Below, piece after piece: positions 52,301-63,196 of a DNA stretch of 64,000 nucleotides. Position 1 is the stretch's first letter. Each line of letters begins with the position of its first letter. A model generated the notes under the pieces. It made no database searches, had not been told where the DNA came from, and worked only from the letters and a program-made list of their open reading frames with translations. A program made the translations under genes and the position numbers. This DNA comes from Amblyornis subalaris. Lineage: Eukaryota; Chordata; Aves; Passeriformes; Ptilonorhynchidae. Where the stretch lies: assembly GCA_018881555.1 (NCBI GenBank), contig JACAXG010000075.1:3268477-3332476 (forward strand), read 5' to 3'.

Positions 52301-55300
52301 TCCTGTTCAGGTCGTAGTTATTGCTGTTGTTTCTGCCAACGGTACCTCCTTTGTCTCCTGAAAATTAGACACAAGTTCAAGCTCATGCCCGATGAAGAGG
52401 CTTCAATCTTTTACTACAGAGTTCACAAGTACCAGTTGGTGAAGACAGCAGAGAGCACAGCAGTGCTGGCTCCTTGCACCCAGAAAGGGGCACCCAGGCA
52501 CTCCTCCAGCTGCTCTGTGCAGCAGTGCCTGGGGGCCATTTCAATGGGTGTTTGCTCAGGCTCTCAGGGCAGTCAGACCAGCAGAAAGGAACCGAACCAC
52601 GAAGGATCTCCGCAGCCGGATGTCGAGACCGCAGAAACCTCAGAGCTCCCCTTCTCAAACCAGCCAGACAAGTTCTTTGTTAAACCCAAGCAGAGCTCTG
52701 CTTCCAGAAGGGGATTCTGGACAGGCTCTGTTCTGCCAATCTGCAAGAGCCACGTAGTTCTAAGACCTCCCTGAAGTATGTTTTTGCCAGTTTCAACCTC
52801 ATGATAAAAGTCTGTGTTATCCTTGGACAAGTGCTCTGCAGACAGCCTGGCTCCCACGCTGCATTTACTAAGAGAATGGACCAAAGCACAGCAAGCAAGA
52901 GCTGTGTCAAAGAGAGGCCTTTTTTTAAAATAAACCCTAGATTAGCCACAAACCATAAGGGGACCCAAACAGGGGCAGCTTATAGCACTGCTGAAGCATA
53001 AGAGCTCTCCCCAACAGCTTCCAGCATCCATCAATCAGGGGCCACCCACTCACCCACAGCATGCACCAAGACCCTTCCCAGTCTCCCTGTGCAGAGAGCA
53101 CTCCTGCTCCACCAAGGCTTCCAGGTTTCCCAGGGATAGCCGGAACCCAAAGGCTTGTTCTGAGAGCTAGGAACCCCACAGATATTTCAGCACAGACAGC
53201 AGTACCTTCCTGGGACTTCTCATAGCCATCAGGGTTCATAGATGGCATGATGTGGATCCGTGTGCTCTGGACCAAGTCAGTCACTTCGGGATCTGTGCCA
53301 AAGTTCTTGCAGAGGTACTCGATGAGGTTCAGGAGAAGCTCTCGTCCCACAACCTCATTGCCGTGCATGTTACCAATGTACTTGAACTCTGGCTCACCTG
53401 CAGACACATGGTCAGAGACAATTATAACCATTATGTAACAGCCTGGAGACATCTCACCACCCTGAGCATTGCTCTTGCAGGCTTTGCTAGAGGGCATTTA
53501 CCTAAAACTCACACTTCTGCTCCCACAACTCCAAAAAGAACAATGTCTCATGGAAGTTCCTTGCTCCTTCTGTCCCTAGAGCTCCATGACCAGCACAGAC
53601 GTCCCCAGCAATGCTCTTTAACACAGTGCCACCCACTGCACTTGCACTGTCTATAAAGGATACTACAAAGAGCAGCTCATTCTCTCAAGAGAGGTGCCTG
53701 CTCTACACTCCTTCTCGCTCTGCGCAATCTCCCAGCTTAAAGGGCCTGTCATTTGCATTTGTGCCTCACTAAAAAGGACCTCCCATGTCACCTGCTTCGT
53801 GGACACCAGGGTTGTCAGAGATCTCCATGACGTAGAGCTCCCGCCCCTCCACGGACTTGCCCACGGAGTAGAGGCGGGTGATGCCGGGATACTCGTTGGC
53901 GTAGCGCCGCAGGAAGATCTCCATGTCCGAGAAGTGGTGGTGGCGGAAGTCCATGGGCTGGATGGGTTCATGGAGCGAGGTTGGATTTGGGGCCTCAGCC
54001 TGCACAGGCGTGGGAGTGATGGTACTGACAGGGGCAGGCGCTGCTGTGAGCTGGGTGACATTAGGAGCTGGTGGCATCACAGTTGGCTGCAAGGAGAAGT
54101 TCACTTCTGTTGCATTTCCCTCCTTCACCTCGACGTTCTCTTTGGTCACTGGTGTGTAACTGTAAAAAACACAACTGGCTTCAGCAAGGAGGCCCTGCAG
54201 AACGGAGGTCAAAAGACCCTGCAGTCCCTCCACCACTCCAGCCTACTCCTCCCAGCCCAAACACACTGGGATGTTATTGACTGTGAGAGATTCACAGGGA
54301 CCAAGCCGAGGGGACTCATCCCTCTGCCACCAAACCCAGCTCCACTGCTGTCCTTGGATGAGTTCACAGGCTCAGCAGGGGAGAAGCCCCAGGTGTACCA
54401 CAGAACTAGCCAAAGGGCAAGTTACACATTCACACCCAGGCTTGGGACAACACAAACTCCTACTGGGGTGACCTACTCCACTCTCTCATCTTACAAAAGT
54501 AAGATGCAATTTGATACAAGCAGTCAAACAGAAGTTGACAGAAATTCTGTGCACTCAACAGCATCCCACTGCAGGAGCAAACACAGCTGCAGCTCTGAGC
54601 TGGAGTCGTTTATTGCTTTAATACACGGGGTGCTTTGCGGGGGGAAAAATCAAGAGAAGGAACAGGAGCAGTTGGCAGTATGGGCAGAGGCTGCCACAGA
54701 GACATTACCCCGTTACAAAAGCAGTCACGTTGTAGGTCCCAGGCACCAGCAGCCGGTGGTAATCACCAAATTTGCCCGCGGTGATGTTGTGAGCGATACC
54801 AGCAATGGCAATGGTCGCATTGTCCAGGCCAACTCCAGTGACTGCATCCCTGACAAAGCCCTTCACGCCAATGTGGACCTGAGGAAAACAATGCAAGGGC
54901 CTGGCTGAAGACAGGCAACATCAGGGGAACTGTGTCCTAAGGCAGCAGTACCCCCTCACCCTTCCCCAAAGGCAGCAGAGGGGGACAGCTGCCAGGCAAA
55001 GACACCCCAGGGCTCAGGACTCAGACAGTGCTTAGCCAGACAGCAAGGACAGGAATTCCAGCAAGATCTCAGAATTGATCCTCCATAACAAATCCTCTGA
55101 TTCATCAAACGTGGGCAAACTACAATTTGAACATCGCAGGGTTACAGGCCAAATTCAGCTGCCTCTGTTCCCAGCCTAAACTGTCACCTACTCAACTCAT
55201 CCATGGCATCTGGAGACAGCCTGGCAGAGGGCTCTGCAAGCCAGGGTCTCAGGAGTGTTGGTGCTTGTGAACATCACAGGAGATTCATGGCACTGAGACC

Positions 55301-58300
55301 ATTCAGGTACTCTGCATGACTTAAGGAGACCTGCATCAATCAGTCCCTCTAACACTGCACCCCACAAGGCCCCTCTCAGCAGAGCTCTGCTGTTGTGGGG
55401 AATGTGGGAGATGTGGCAGAACCACAGAGGAACACAGCAGCTCTGCAGCCACCGACCTCCAAACAGCAGCTGCAGTATCTGTGTCACCTCACACAGCAAA
55501 CAAAGCCACAAGGGCACCTGAACATGGTGCTCCCAGGACACACAGGTTTCACAGCTGCCACCCCCAAGCCCATCCCAGCCCTCACTACCTTCTCAATGAA
55601 AGCAAGCAGAGACTCTCGGTTGTTCTCCCACTCTTTCTGCAGCTCGGAAGTCGGCGGGTACTTGCAGCAGGACAGCTCCAACGTGATCTCAAAGCAGTTG
55701 GCCCACACGTAGTTGTAATCCTGCATCCCACCTGAGAAAAGGAGGCACAGACATGTCCCAAGAGCAATGCACACACATCCCACCACAGGATGCTCTCTCT
55801 CCTTGTCCTTCAGCTCTGCAGGGCATCTCCCCAGGATGCTGCCCCAGCTCCAGAGAGAGCAGCCTAAGGAGAAAAGTCAGGTCAGATTACCATGACAGCC
55901 TATGCTGTAACTGGAACACTGGGCCGTTCAGATCAGCCACAGCCAGCTCAAACTGACAGTCCCTTTGGTCTCACTGCTCCATCAGCTGAGCTTAGCAGCA
56001 CAGCACTTGGAAATTCATACAGGTTCATTTTACATTTCCGGACATGACAAACCCAGTGTGCCAGGGCAGGCACACCAGACTCTGAACATTCCAGCTGCCA
56101 AGTCCTTGCCTATGCATTCCAAGCAATCTCCAGATTTGTGAGGTCTGCCTGCTACAGAAGTTACTTGACTCAAAATGAGCTTGAGGCCTCTGATACAAAA
56201 GAACACACCAGACTATCAACTTGGGAGTTGGCAGCTCAAATCTGCACACTGATACCATTTTCAAGGACCGAAAATTGTCCTTCCAAAAGCCTCTTAGCAA
56301 AACTCTAGACAGGCTGAGAGCAATGCCTCCCCCATCTCTACTTCCTCAGCTGACCTTTTCTTCCAACTCCTTATCCAAATACCTGCACCTGAGAAAGGTC
56401 CACCTGAGAAACTTGTTCTTGGCCAAGTCACCAGCCTCCTCCCACGCTTCCTCTGTAAGGCAGCGGTTTCAAATCAATGTAAGGATGTTGCAACACCTGG
56501 AGACAGTTCGTTAGCTTAGTGCTGAACCTGCCAAACCTCGGTGAGCACCAGGAAACAGGAGTGCACAGAGCTGTTTCCCAGTGTTGAGCTCATCTCGCTG
56601 TTCTTGCCCTTCAGAGAAACCACAGGCACTGCTACGAATCAAAAAGGTCACCTTGCCCCAGCAAGTGTCTTGACCTCATTTACTGAAGTTTACATCCAAC
56701 CCTCAGCAAGCAAACCTGTTCCTCAAACAGGAATGAATTGTACCAGCAGGACCTGAGGACTGCAGGTAACAACATTCATGACCTGGAGCCCAGACTTGAA
56801 CATGCTGCTGAAGACTGCAAATGTTCAGCCCTCTAAATATTACTGGGAGCTTTCAACAGTAAAAAGGACATTTCAAAACCACCACATGTCTGTGAAACAG
56901 GTTTCAGAGTCACTCTGATAAATCACATCACATGACTGTAGCCAGATGACCACATGAAAAGATTCTTCCCACCACACAATCAGGCAGCTGTGTCAGGAAG
57001 GGAGACACACCACACTACCTTTTATGAGTGCTGATGATGTCTTCTGGCTCACACAACCGTATTCAGTTACAACACAGGCAGATTGGTGCGTCACAACCTT
57101 GGCCACCACCTCCTAGACAGCTCCATCCCAGCCTGCACAGCAGCATCTGCAACCAGAACCCAGGGACCTCCACACCAACAGAACAACTTTCACCAGTGTC
57201 ACCTGGACACAGGGGCCCAGAATTTCCTCTGGATGAGTTGAGGGAGTTGAACTGACTCTCAGAAGTCCATCTCTCAGGGAACACTTATGCAGGAAGCAGA
57301 TGTCAAGTCCAGGAGACGGAAAGCAGAGAGCCTGTGGCAGGGGTCATGGCACCAGCCTGCAGAACCCCAGCAGGAAGGTCTGTAAGAAATGCAGACTTTG
57401 TGCACCCATCCTTTGCCTGCTCCAATGTTGAAGTGGTGCATTAGTGCTGTGCCAATAAACCTCATTTACTCTGAGCAGTTTCCTAATCATTCACAAGCCC
57501 CTTGAAGTGAGGGACCCTCCAGGGCACTGCCCAATTAACTGGTCAGAATGGATCAATAGCCTGATGCAAATGCACTGCCTGGAATCAGCAGGGGCAGGAC
57601 ACAGCATGGCCAGGAACAGGGAAACAACAGCAGCACTTGGCCAAGCAGAGGAGGGTTACAACAGAGGTGGTGGCCCAAAAGGGACCACTGCTCTGAATCC
57701 AAAAGCCCCACGGTAGTTGGGTAAAACAGGGATGGACTGACAGCATAAAGTAGGATTTAGAACAAGCCCCTGGGAAGATGTGCAGGATGGTATCAAAACA
57801 AAGATGTCCCAGTTCCTCTCAGTTCTCCTGGGAGTGTGCAGCTAAGGGAACACGGAGCTTTTATTGTAACAAATCAAATGTCATCTGCAGCCAGAAGGAG
57901 AGCACTGCAGCTTGTGTACAGGCTGACATCAACACAGGAAAGAGACTTTTCTGTCCAGCACAGGGGGCCAGAAAGTGTTTGAGGAGTTTCTAACTCTCAA
58001 GCTCAGTTCAGGGGGTTAGAGAAACAAGGCCTGTGAGTCTGATCCACCCTCAGCTCCATTCAGCTCCTGTTACCAGGCTCAGAACAGCCATGCACAGCAG
58101 GCTGCTCTCTCTCTCCAGTAAACACCACGCCGAGTGTAACAATTTGCCAGCCCATAACCATCTGCTCCTAGCAGGACGTTAATGCATTTGAAAACATCCA
58201 TANGTAAACCAGAGCCATTATGAAACATATTTAGTGCTTCATCTGCCATTCAAGCAAATTTAGGACAGATGCTCACCCATAATAGAGCAGCAACGGACTA

Positions 58301-61300
58301 AATTAGAGCTTGCTACATCAATTCTGGCAAAACTGTCTCTTGGAGAAAGTAGTCCACTGCATTCTTGAAAATTTGGATTGTATCCACTGCACAGATTTGG
58401 CCTTCACATGGCTCTGTTGTAGAGCAGGACAGTTATTTTTACAGCATGTGGAATTACGTATTTTCCCACATNCCATCTGCACAGTCTCTCCTGGCTCTGC
58501 AGAGATCCAGAAGGGTAAAGAGAGACCTGTACTCAGCCTGCCATTAGCACGGCACTAGGTTCACGGAGCAGAGCAGAAAACACACACCTGAGGTAGAAAA
58601 CTGTCAGGCTACAGCACTTCTACTCTGTTTGGGTAATATCTGGGATAACCTGTTGGATTTATTCCAGCATTTTTAATCATGGGGTGTCTTCTAGCCCACA
58701 CGGTGAAAAATTTCAGCCTCTCCATGAAGCACCATATCCATTTTATCAGTGAGGAAAGCAAAGGGAAAATNAGCAGCTTAGTATCACAGCAAGTCAGCCC
58801 CTGGCTGGCAGTGGGTCACAGAAGTGCTCAGAACAAATCCCTCTCCTGCTCTGACCCACTCCCTGAGCATCAGGACTGCNCTTCAGGCAGGGATCCCAGA
58901 CCTCCTGCAGCACAAACACTGCAGAGCTCATGCTGACAGGGAGGCTTCTGCTCCCTGCCAAGCTCAAACCAGGAGAATGCAGCTCTCTAGCATCAAGCCT
59001 GAGGATCCAGATACCATAAATACTCCACGTGCCAGGAGAAGCCTGCCAGGCCAGCCAAGAAGGACTCTATTTTCAAACAGCACTATGCAGAAAACTAATT
59101 CCAGCCCTCACTGGAGCAGACATCAGGAGATAAGGGACCTGCAGCTAAGTTAAAGCAGAGAAATGGTCGTGTCTGCTCTGCAGAGAGAGCAGATGGCACC
59201 AAGCAAGCTGCAGACATGCCTCAATACGTGGCACAAGTTGCTGACTCTGCTCAGAACCGATTGTCTCGTAGCATGATACCAAGTGAGCACCAGCAGCAGC
59301 ACCAAGCAGGCAGAGGAATGTTCTGGTCCATTAGTCTGCAACCATTAAAACTCAGAGGAGGTGAGGTTTGAGCCTCCAACTGCAGCAGCTGCATCACACA
59401 ACCCGGGGCAGCCCAGCCCTGCAGCCTTTTCTCAAAGAGAAGGGCAGAGTCCTCCCAAGAGCTGCACCAGCACAGCACTGCCCAGCACTTCATGATAGAT
59501 GTGAAAAGTGTGTCAGACACTCAAACCACCAAGCCAATACTTTTCTCAAGAAGAAGAAGAANTGCAGTAAGACTTTTATGAAAATACATAAGTGAAGCAG
59601 AGGCCACCACAGCAATGCCACACTTCTCAGCACACATTTTAACTGCTCTGAGTTTGGTGGCACTAAAAGCTGGTTGGAAGCTCAGTTTGGCTGGTAACCA
59701 CGAAACAACCTAGTAAGCACACAGGTAACCTAAACCCACTTTCAACCNGAGAGTGCCTTCCAGTAGACACCAGAAACATCTCAAACACTTGGACATCAGA
59801 GAGTCAAACTAGCAAGAAAATAACTTTCAGGAAGGGCCTGCACACAACAAACCTTCCAAGGCTGCCCACAAAACATGCTCTTGAACTTCACGTTGAATTT
59901 AGTTTCTGATCTGGGTCTCTCATCAACACAAAGGCAAAGCACATCCTGCCCACAGATAAGACTAGAGCAGTTTCTCAACTGCTTTCCATACCCNAGCCCA
60001 GACTTGCTCGTATTTATTTGATCTGAACCAGTCACTTGGTAGTCAAACCCCCCAAAAGTTAAAAAGGAAGAGAAAGAGCATGCACACCAGAGATAGCCTC
60101 TAGAAACCATCCCAGTCACAGACGTGCTTATCTACAGCAGCTGGAACACAAGAGCCAAATTCAGCTGTCTGGCAGAGATCCACCTTTCTCTGTGCACACT
60201 TGACCTTAGCAATTACTCTCATGGTTTGTACTTGCCACCTCCATTTGACACATGTAAGAGACTGTTTGCAAACTCAAATGGAAGTTAATGGAGTCTGGCA
60301 CCCGCATAAACTTGAACTGGTAACTCCGGAACAATGAATCCCGTGGCAGTTTGCTCCCCAGCACGTCTGATTTCACATGATAAAATGTGCAGGAAAATTT
60401 CCACCTGCTGAAACACTGTGTTCTCATTTCTTTGTTTTTCCTGGCTTTAGTTCACTTGGAGCCTGCAGGAGCCTCTGNTGGCACAACCTGATCTGGAGGC
60501 CACGAGCACGTGCCCCGCACCNCTCACAGAGCCGTGCGCGTTGTGGTTATCTACCTCCAGAGCTCAGCTCAGGGACTGGGATTTCCCCAGCCTCATTTCA
60601 CCACTCATTTCAATTCTGCAATCACTGGGAAAGGCCTCCTGATTCAAGTACGAGCCCCTGCAGTCCTTGGCACGGAGCTGAGCAACTCGGATGACTCAGA
60701 ACATCCACTGTGACAGTTTTGCTCCTTCTGTCACAACACTTACAACTGACCCCCTCTGCCTGCTCATCATCCACTACTTAAAATAAATGCTAAAACCTAC
60801 AACCCCGAAGGGGTAAATTGACACAANATCAAATTACATGTGTAGTGGCCTGTGGTATTGGTCAGTTCAACCGTGTTCTCCCCTGGTTTACATTTTACAT
60901 GAATTCCTTGGCTGGGGAGCTGCTCCAAGGGCTGCTGTCAGCCTCAGCAATGTTCCACTCTAAGAGTCCACGTCAGTGCATCCTCCCTGCAATCTCTGCC
61001 CNTGAGTCGCCTACAGCCGTCAGTGCTGAGCCCGTGACTGTGGCTTCTCACACACAAAGGGTTTATTTCTGCAGAGACTGGGTGCTGCAGGCTATTTGAT
61101 ACGATGTAAACCACAGTGATGNCGGCACAGAGCAATCTGGTCTGCAGTTCACACCTTTTATTTCTTGTGAAAGGAAAATGGTGCCATTTCTTTGTCCTGC
61201 TGGCAGAGCAAAGGCAGCCTGAAAGGTTCACACACCAATGCCACAGCCACCAACCAGATGCCTCACAGCCAAGCAGGAGAACGAAAAAGTCAACCCTGCA

Positions 61301-63196
61301 GTGAAAAATGCTGCTCGCTGGGGTCAGGGGAACACAGGCCCAAAGCTCTTGAATTACCTTCCCTTCAGAGCACACCCATCCCACTTCATTACAAGGGCAG
61401 AAAACCTCCCAACTGAGGTGACTGCCGATAACAACAGCCACCACAAGGCAGCACGGATCATCCAGGATATCCTGTTCCCTCATAAGCCAAGTCACCAGAT
61501 TACACAAACTTTCCTCCTGCTGCACTTCTCACAGAAGCAGAATGAACCTTGAGCCAGCAAACACCAGGGCTGGTGTGCTCAGCAGGGTAGAGGGAAGGGG
61601 ACAGCTGGTAGAGAAAGAGATCAAACCCCATCTTATTTGAACACGACATCTTATTTGCCCAGCGAAATCCTGGGGAATGATTCAGCTACTGCTAAAAATC
61701 AAGCCTTCCTCTTCCAGCACAGAAAGTGATGTGTACCAGTCCAATAATGGATCCCTCTTCCAAACAAGCTGGATGCAGGATTCACACAGGACTCTGCTCC
61801 AAAGCCCACGTTTCAGAAAGACACTGTCTTACCAGAAATCATTAAGCTGTAAGCTCTGAAGGATAACCACACTGGCTGTCACCGCTTGCTCAGCACTCCT
61901 GCCATCATCCCTCAGCCACAGCACGAGGCAAAGCAGAGCAGTCTGGGTGCAGCAAAGCAACACAACTTCTTGAGATCATTTCTGCAACTTTTTTGCTGTG
62001 TTCTCACCACAGAAGTTCCTGCCCTGACTGATGAGGCCGTGCCTGTACAACATCCGCCAAGGGGGCACAGCAATGGGGTAACCTGGGAGCTCTTTTCCAT
62101 GAGAGCTTCTCCTCACATAAATTATTATTTAAATCCCGTTTTCAAAAAAAACACCACACAGAGAACAACCCACTGTGTGGCTGAGCCAGGCCAGTAACCT
62201 CCACCTGCACAGGCAGAGTGGTGGCACCAGAAGGTAATTTGCTCCTATTCAGCTCACTTCCACGTGCAGCTNCCTAACGGAGGGATCATGAGATCTCCTA
62301 GGGGCTCCAGCAAACCAAAATTCAGATCCCTTCTAGATCTCCCACACTGGTGGATGACAACAGGTCATGCAGGCTGTCACCCTCCACACATGGATTGCTC
62401 TAAAAGCAGAGCAGTCCATGAAAAAGCTGCCAACCCCACTTCCAGCAAGAACACCTTGGTTAGCTCAGACCAGGTATCTAAATTTTACATAGTTTTACAA
62501 CGGGCTATTCTATAATCACAAAATCACAAATTCAGAGGTTAAAAGACTTCTCACAGAACACTGGCATTGGTTTAATGCCTTTAACAATCATTTTCTCTTT
62601 CCTGTATCAAAATTCAGCAACCATCGAGACACCTAACNAGAGCTCATTTGGCAAACGAAGCCTCTCACGTGCAGGACAACTCTCCACCACCTCACAGGGT
62701 CAGGAAGNATCCTCCAGCTGGCTGTGATCTTTTCCCTACAAACATCTCCCAAGCTGTTACTCATCAACTGGTGTTCCCATGATGCCACCTCTCTTTGTTC
62801 CANGCTGCTAGAACACATTCAAAGTGTTCACTATTCAAAAATATCACTTAACCCACTGTCCNTTCCTCTATGATAATCATCATTGGTCTGGATGTGAGTT
62901 CTTAGAAACTATTTCTAGAAGATAATGAGGTAGGTGAGCACAGCTTACCTTCCACGTCGTACCACTGGGCACCATTTGTGATGCCATCTGGGAAGGTCTC
63001 TCCCTCCTCTCCAGGGCAGTTGGGTTTGCCAGTTCTCATGATGGGGTGATGTGATGCATAAGCTTTTGCCAAATATTTGAAGACTTCATCATCAGCTGAT
63101 TTACTGTAGATTCCTGTGGGCTTGTGCGTGGGAGAGTCATCGTAGGGATAGCTTGCCACCACAGAGCCACCGTGGAGATTGCCAGAGAGCAGAAAC
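43117..63196 (-). CDS. CPD: CPD (carboxypeptidase D), exons 2-21; 5' end outside the window
   Basis: Type I membrane metallocarboxypeptidase of the trans-Golgi network and endosomes that trims C-terminal Lys/Arg after furin-type cleavage. Twenty exons total 3,415 nt (about 1,137 residues plus stop), all GT-AG and in frame; the human protein has 1,380, so about 243 residues are missing at the N-terminus. Order: end of carboxypeptidase domain I with its transthyretin-like domain, a Pro/Thr/Ala-rich linker, domain II, domain III, transmembrane helix, and a tail ending [10 protein letters not shown]. Domain II keeps HGNE (two zinc ligands), the NLHGG His, DLNRNFP and the catalytic Glu of IELGC. 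Domain III has HGNA, ALDGG, DLDTDFT and VYTSC instead, so it cannot be an active zinc peptidase. The avian orthologue (duck gp180) is known as a docking receptor for an avian hepadnavirus. Confidence 0.97.
43791..43810. repeat. (CCCT)n short microsatellite
   Basis: About four CCCT units in the CPD intron between exons 20 and 21. Confidence 0.75.
43982..44081 (-). CDS. CPD: CPD exon 20
   Basis: 100 bp. Encodes [20 protein letters not shown] to [13 protein letters not shown], the last strands of the third transthyretin-like domain and the junction to the membrane helix. Acceptor TCTTTCTACAG, donor GTACTG. Confidence 0.97.
44365..44550 (-). CDS. CPD: CPD exon 19 (domain III transthyretin-like part)
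   Basis: 186 bp, 62 codons. Encodes [20 protein letters not shown], then [16 protein letters not shown] to SGYQQKHIK. Acceptor CTTTATTTCAG, donor GTATGT. Confidence 0.97.
44893..45024 (-). CDS. CPD: CPD exon 18 (domain III, catalytic Glu lost)
   Basis: 132 bp, 44 codons. Encodes [20 protein letters not shown], then [10 protein letters not shown] to LLSMLVE. The catalytic Glu of the active domains (LELSC, IELGC) is Tyr here. Acceptor GTTTTTGCAG, donor GTGAGC. Confidence 0.97.
45182..45246 (-). CDS. CPD: CPD exon 17 (domain III)
   Basis: 65 bp. Encodes [21 protein letters not shown]. Acceptor TTTGCTCTCACAG, donor GTACTG. The smallest CPD exon in the window. Confidence 0.96.
45339..45434 (-). 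CDS. CPD: CPD exon 16 (domain III)
   Basis: 96 bp. Encodes [20 protein letters not shown] to QPGCPNKS. Acceptor TTCTCATTGTAG, donor GTATGT. It is separated from exon 17 by an intron of only 92 bp. Confidence 0.97.
45821..45970 (-). CDS. CPD: CPD exon 15 (domain III)
   Basis: 150 bp. Encodes [20 protein letters not shown], then [20 protein letters not shown]. The zinc His of NLHGG is Asp here. Acceptor TTCTCGTTTACAG, donor GTATGA. Confidence 0.97.
46666..46801 (-). CDS. CPD: CPD exon 14 (domain III)
   Basis: 136 bp. Encodes [20 protein letters not shown], then [26 protein letters not shown] of the active domains is replaced by DLDTDF, so the substrate Asn-Arg pair is lost. Acceptor TTTTGCTCAG, donor GTAAAG. 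Confidence 0.97.
47038..47233 (-). CDS. CPD: CPD exon 13 (domain III, degenerate zinc site)
   Basis: 196 bp. Encodes [20 protein letters not shown], then [18 protein letters not shown]. The zinc-ligand Glu of HGNE is Ala here. Acceptor CATCTCTTGGCAG, donor GTGAGG. Confidence 0.97.
48393..48704 (-). CDS. CPD: CPD exon 12 (domain II end, domain III start)
   Basis: 312 bp. Encodes [20 protein letters not shown], a variable acidic/serine-rich spacer, then [20 protein letters not shown] to [12 protein letters not shown], the start of domain III. Acceptor TTTTCCCTGGGCAG, donor GTGAAA. Confidence 0.97.
49262..49431 (-). CDS. CPD: CPD exon 11 (domain II transthyretin-like part)
   Basis: 170 bp. Encodes [17 protein letters not shown] through [14 protein letters not shown] to [14 protein letters not shown]. 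Acceptor CTCTGTGCAG, donor GTGAGC. It matches exon 4 in length and phase. Confidence 0.97.
49956..50098 (-). CDS. CPD: CPD exon 10 (domain II catalytic Glu)
   Basis: 143 bp. Encodes [20 protein letters not shown], with the catalytic Glu in IELGC, then [10 protein letters not shown] to LLQFMKQ. Acceptor CTTGTTGTAG, donor GTGAGG. Confidence 0.96.
50537..50639 (-). CDS. CPD: CPD exon 9 (domain II)
   Basis: 103 bp, 34 codons plus one base. Encodes [20 protein letters not shown], then [15 protein letters not shown], the substrate-pocket Tyr region. Acceptor GTTTTATAG, donor GTAAAG. Confidence 0.96.
51085..51194 (-). CDS. CPD: CPD exon 8 (domain II)
   Basis: 110 bp. Encodes [20 protein letters not shown] to LALAYSK. 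Acceptor GTTTTGCCTGCAG, donor GTAATG. A short candidate for duplication with domain I exon 2. Confidence 0.97.
52190..52357 (-). CDS. CPD: CPD exon 7 (domain II substrate site)
   Basis: 168 bp, 55 full codons. Encodes [20 protein letters not shown], with the Asn-Arg pair that binds the substrate carboxylate, and ends at LSANLHG, which carries the third zinc-ligand His. Acceptor TAATTTTCAG, donor GTACCA. Confidence 0.96.
53206..53397 (-). CDS. CPD: CPD exon 6 (domain II zinc site)
   Basis: 192 bp. Encodes [20 protein letters not shown] with the HGNE zinc ligands intact, then [19 protein letters not shown]. Acceptor GTGTCTGCAG, donor GTACTG. Confidence 0.97.
53792..54159 (-). CDS. CPD: CPD exon 5 (domain I-II linker and start of domain II)
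   Basis: 368 bp, the longest exon in the window. Encodes the end of the first transthyretin-like domain, a Pro/Thr/Ala-rich linker (about [15 protein letters not shown] onward), then the start of domain [22 protein letters not shown] to [11 protein letters not shown]. Acceptor TTTTTTACAG, donor GTGACA. Confidence 0.97.
54709..54878 (-). CDS. CPD: CPD exon 4 (domain I transthyretin-like part)
   Basis: 170 bp. Encodes [15 protein letters not shown] through [17 protein letters not shown] to [15 protein letters not shown], a transthyretin-like beta-sandwich with N-glycosylation sequons. Acceptor GTTTTCCTCAG, donor GTAATG. Same length as exon 11. Confidence 0.97.
55589..55731 (-). CDS. CPD: CPD exon 3 (domain I catalytic Glu)
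   Basis: 143 bp. Encodes [20 protein letters not shown], where the Glu of LELSC is the catalytic residue, then [10 protein letters not shown] to FIEK. Acceptor TTTCTCAG, donor GTAGTG. Same length and phases as exon 10. Confidence 0.97.
55732..62948 (-). other. CPD intron 2
   Basis: 7.2 kb, donor GTAAGC, acceptor TTTCTCAG. No coding exon or RNA gene recognised. Near 62,513 the sequence AATCACAAAATCACAAATTC resembles the complement of a decayed CR1 terminal repeat, but it is too short to call. Confidence 0.8.
62949..63196 (-). CDS. CPD: CPD exon 2 (domain I, C-terminal half)
   Basis: 248 bp, 82 full codons. Encodes [20 protein letters not shown] with the third zinc-ligand His of domain I, and ends at [13 protein letters not shown]. 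Acceptor TTTCCAACTCCAG, donor GTAAGC. It covers the region that exons 8 and 9 together cover in domain II. Confidence 0.96.

Larger units (their letters stand above)
43344..55588 (-). other. CPD introns between exons 3 and 21
   Basis: Eighteen GT-AG introns of 92 to about 1,160 bp; the largest is 47,234-48,392. A CCCT-type repeat lies at 43,791-43,810. I recognise no RNA gene, mobile element or nested gene in them. Confidence 0.85.

Noticed and set aside
53694..54908. Long plus-strand open frame (404 codons)
   Set aside because: It is antisense to CPD exons 4 and 5 and the intron between them. The minus-strand exons explain the openness, and the plus-strand protein has no recognisable domain.
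62505..62550. Possible CR1 terminal repeat in CPD intron 2
   Set aside because: Only about 20 bp resemble the repeat, with no body of the element beside it.
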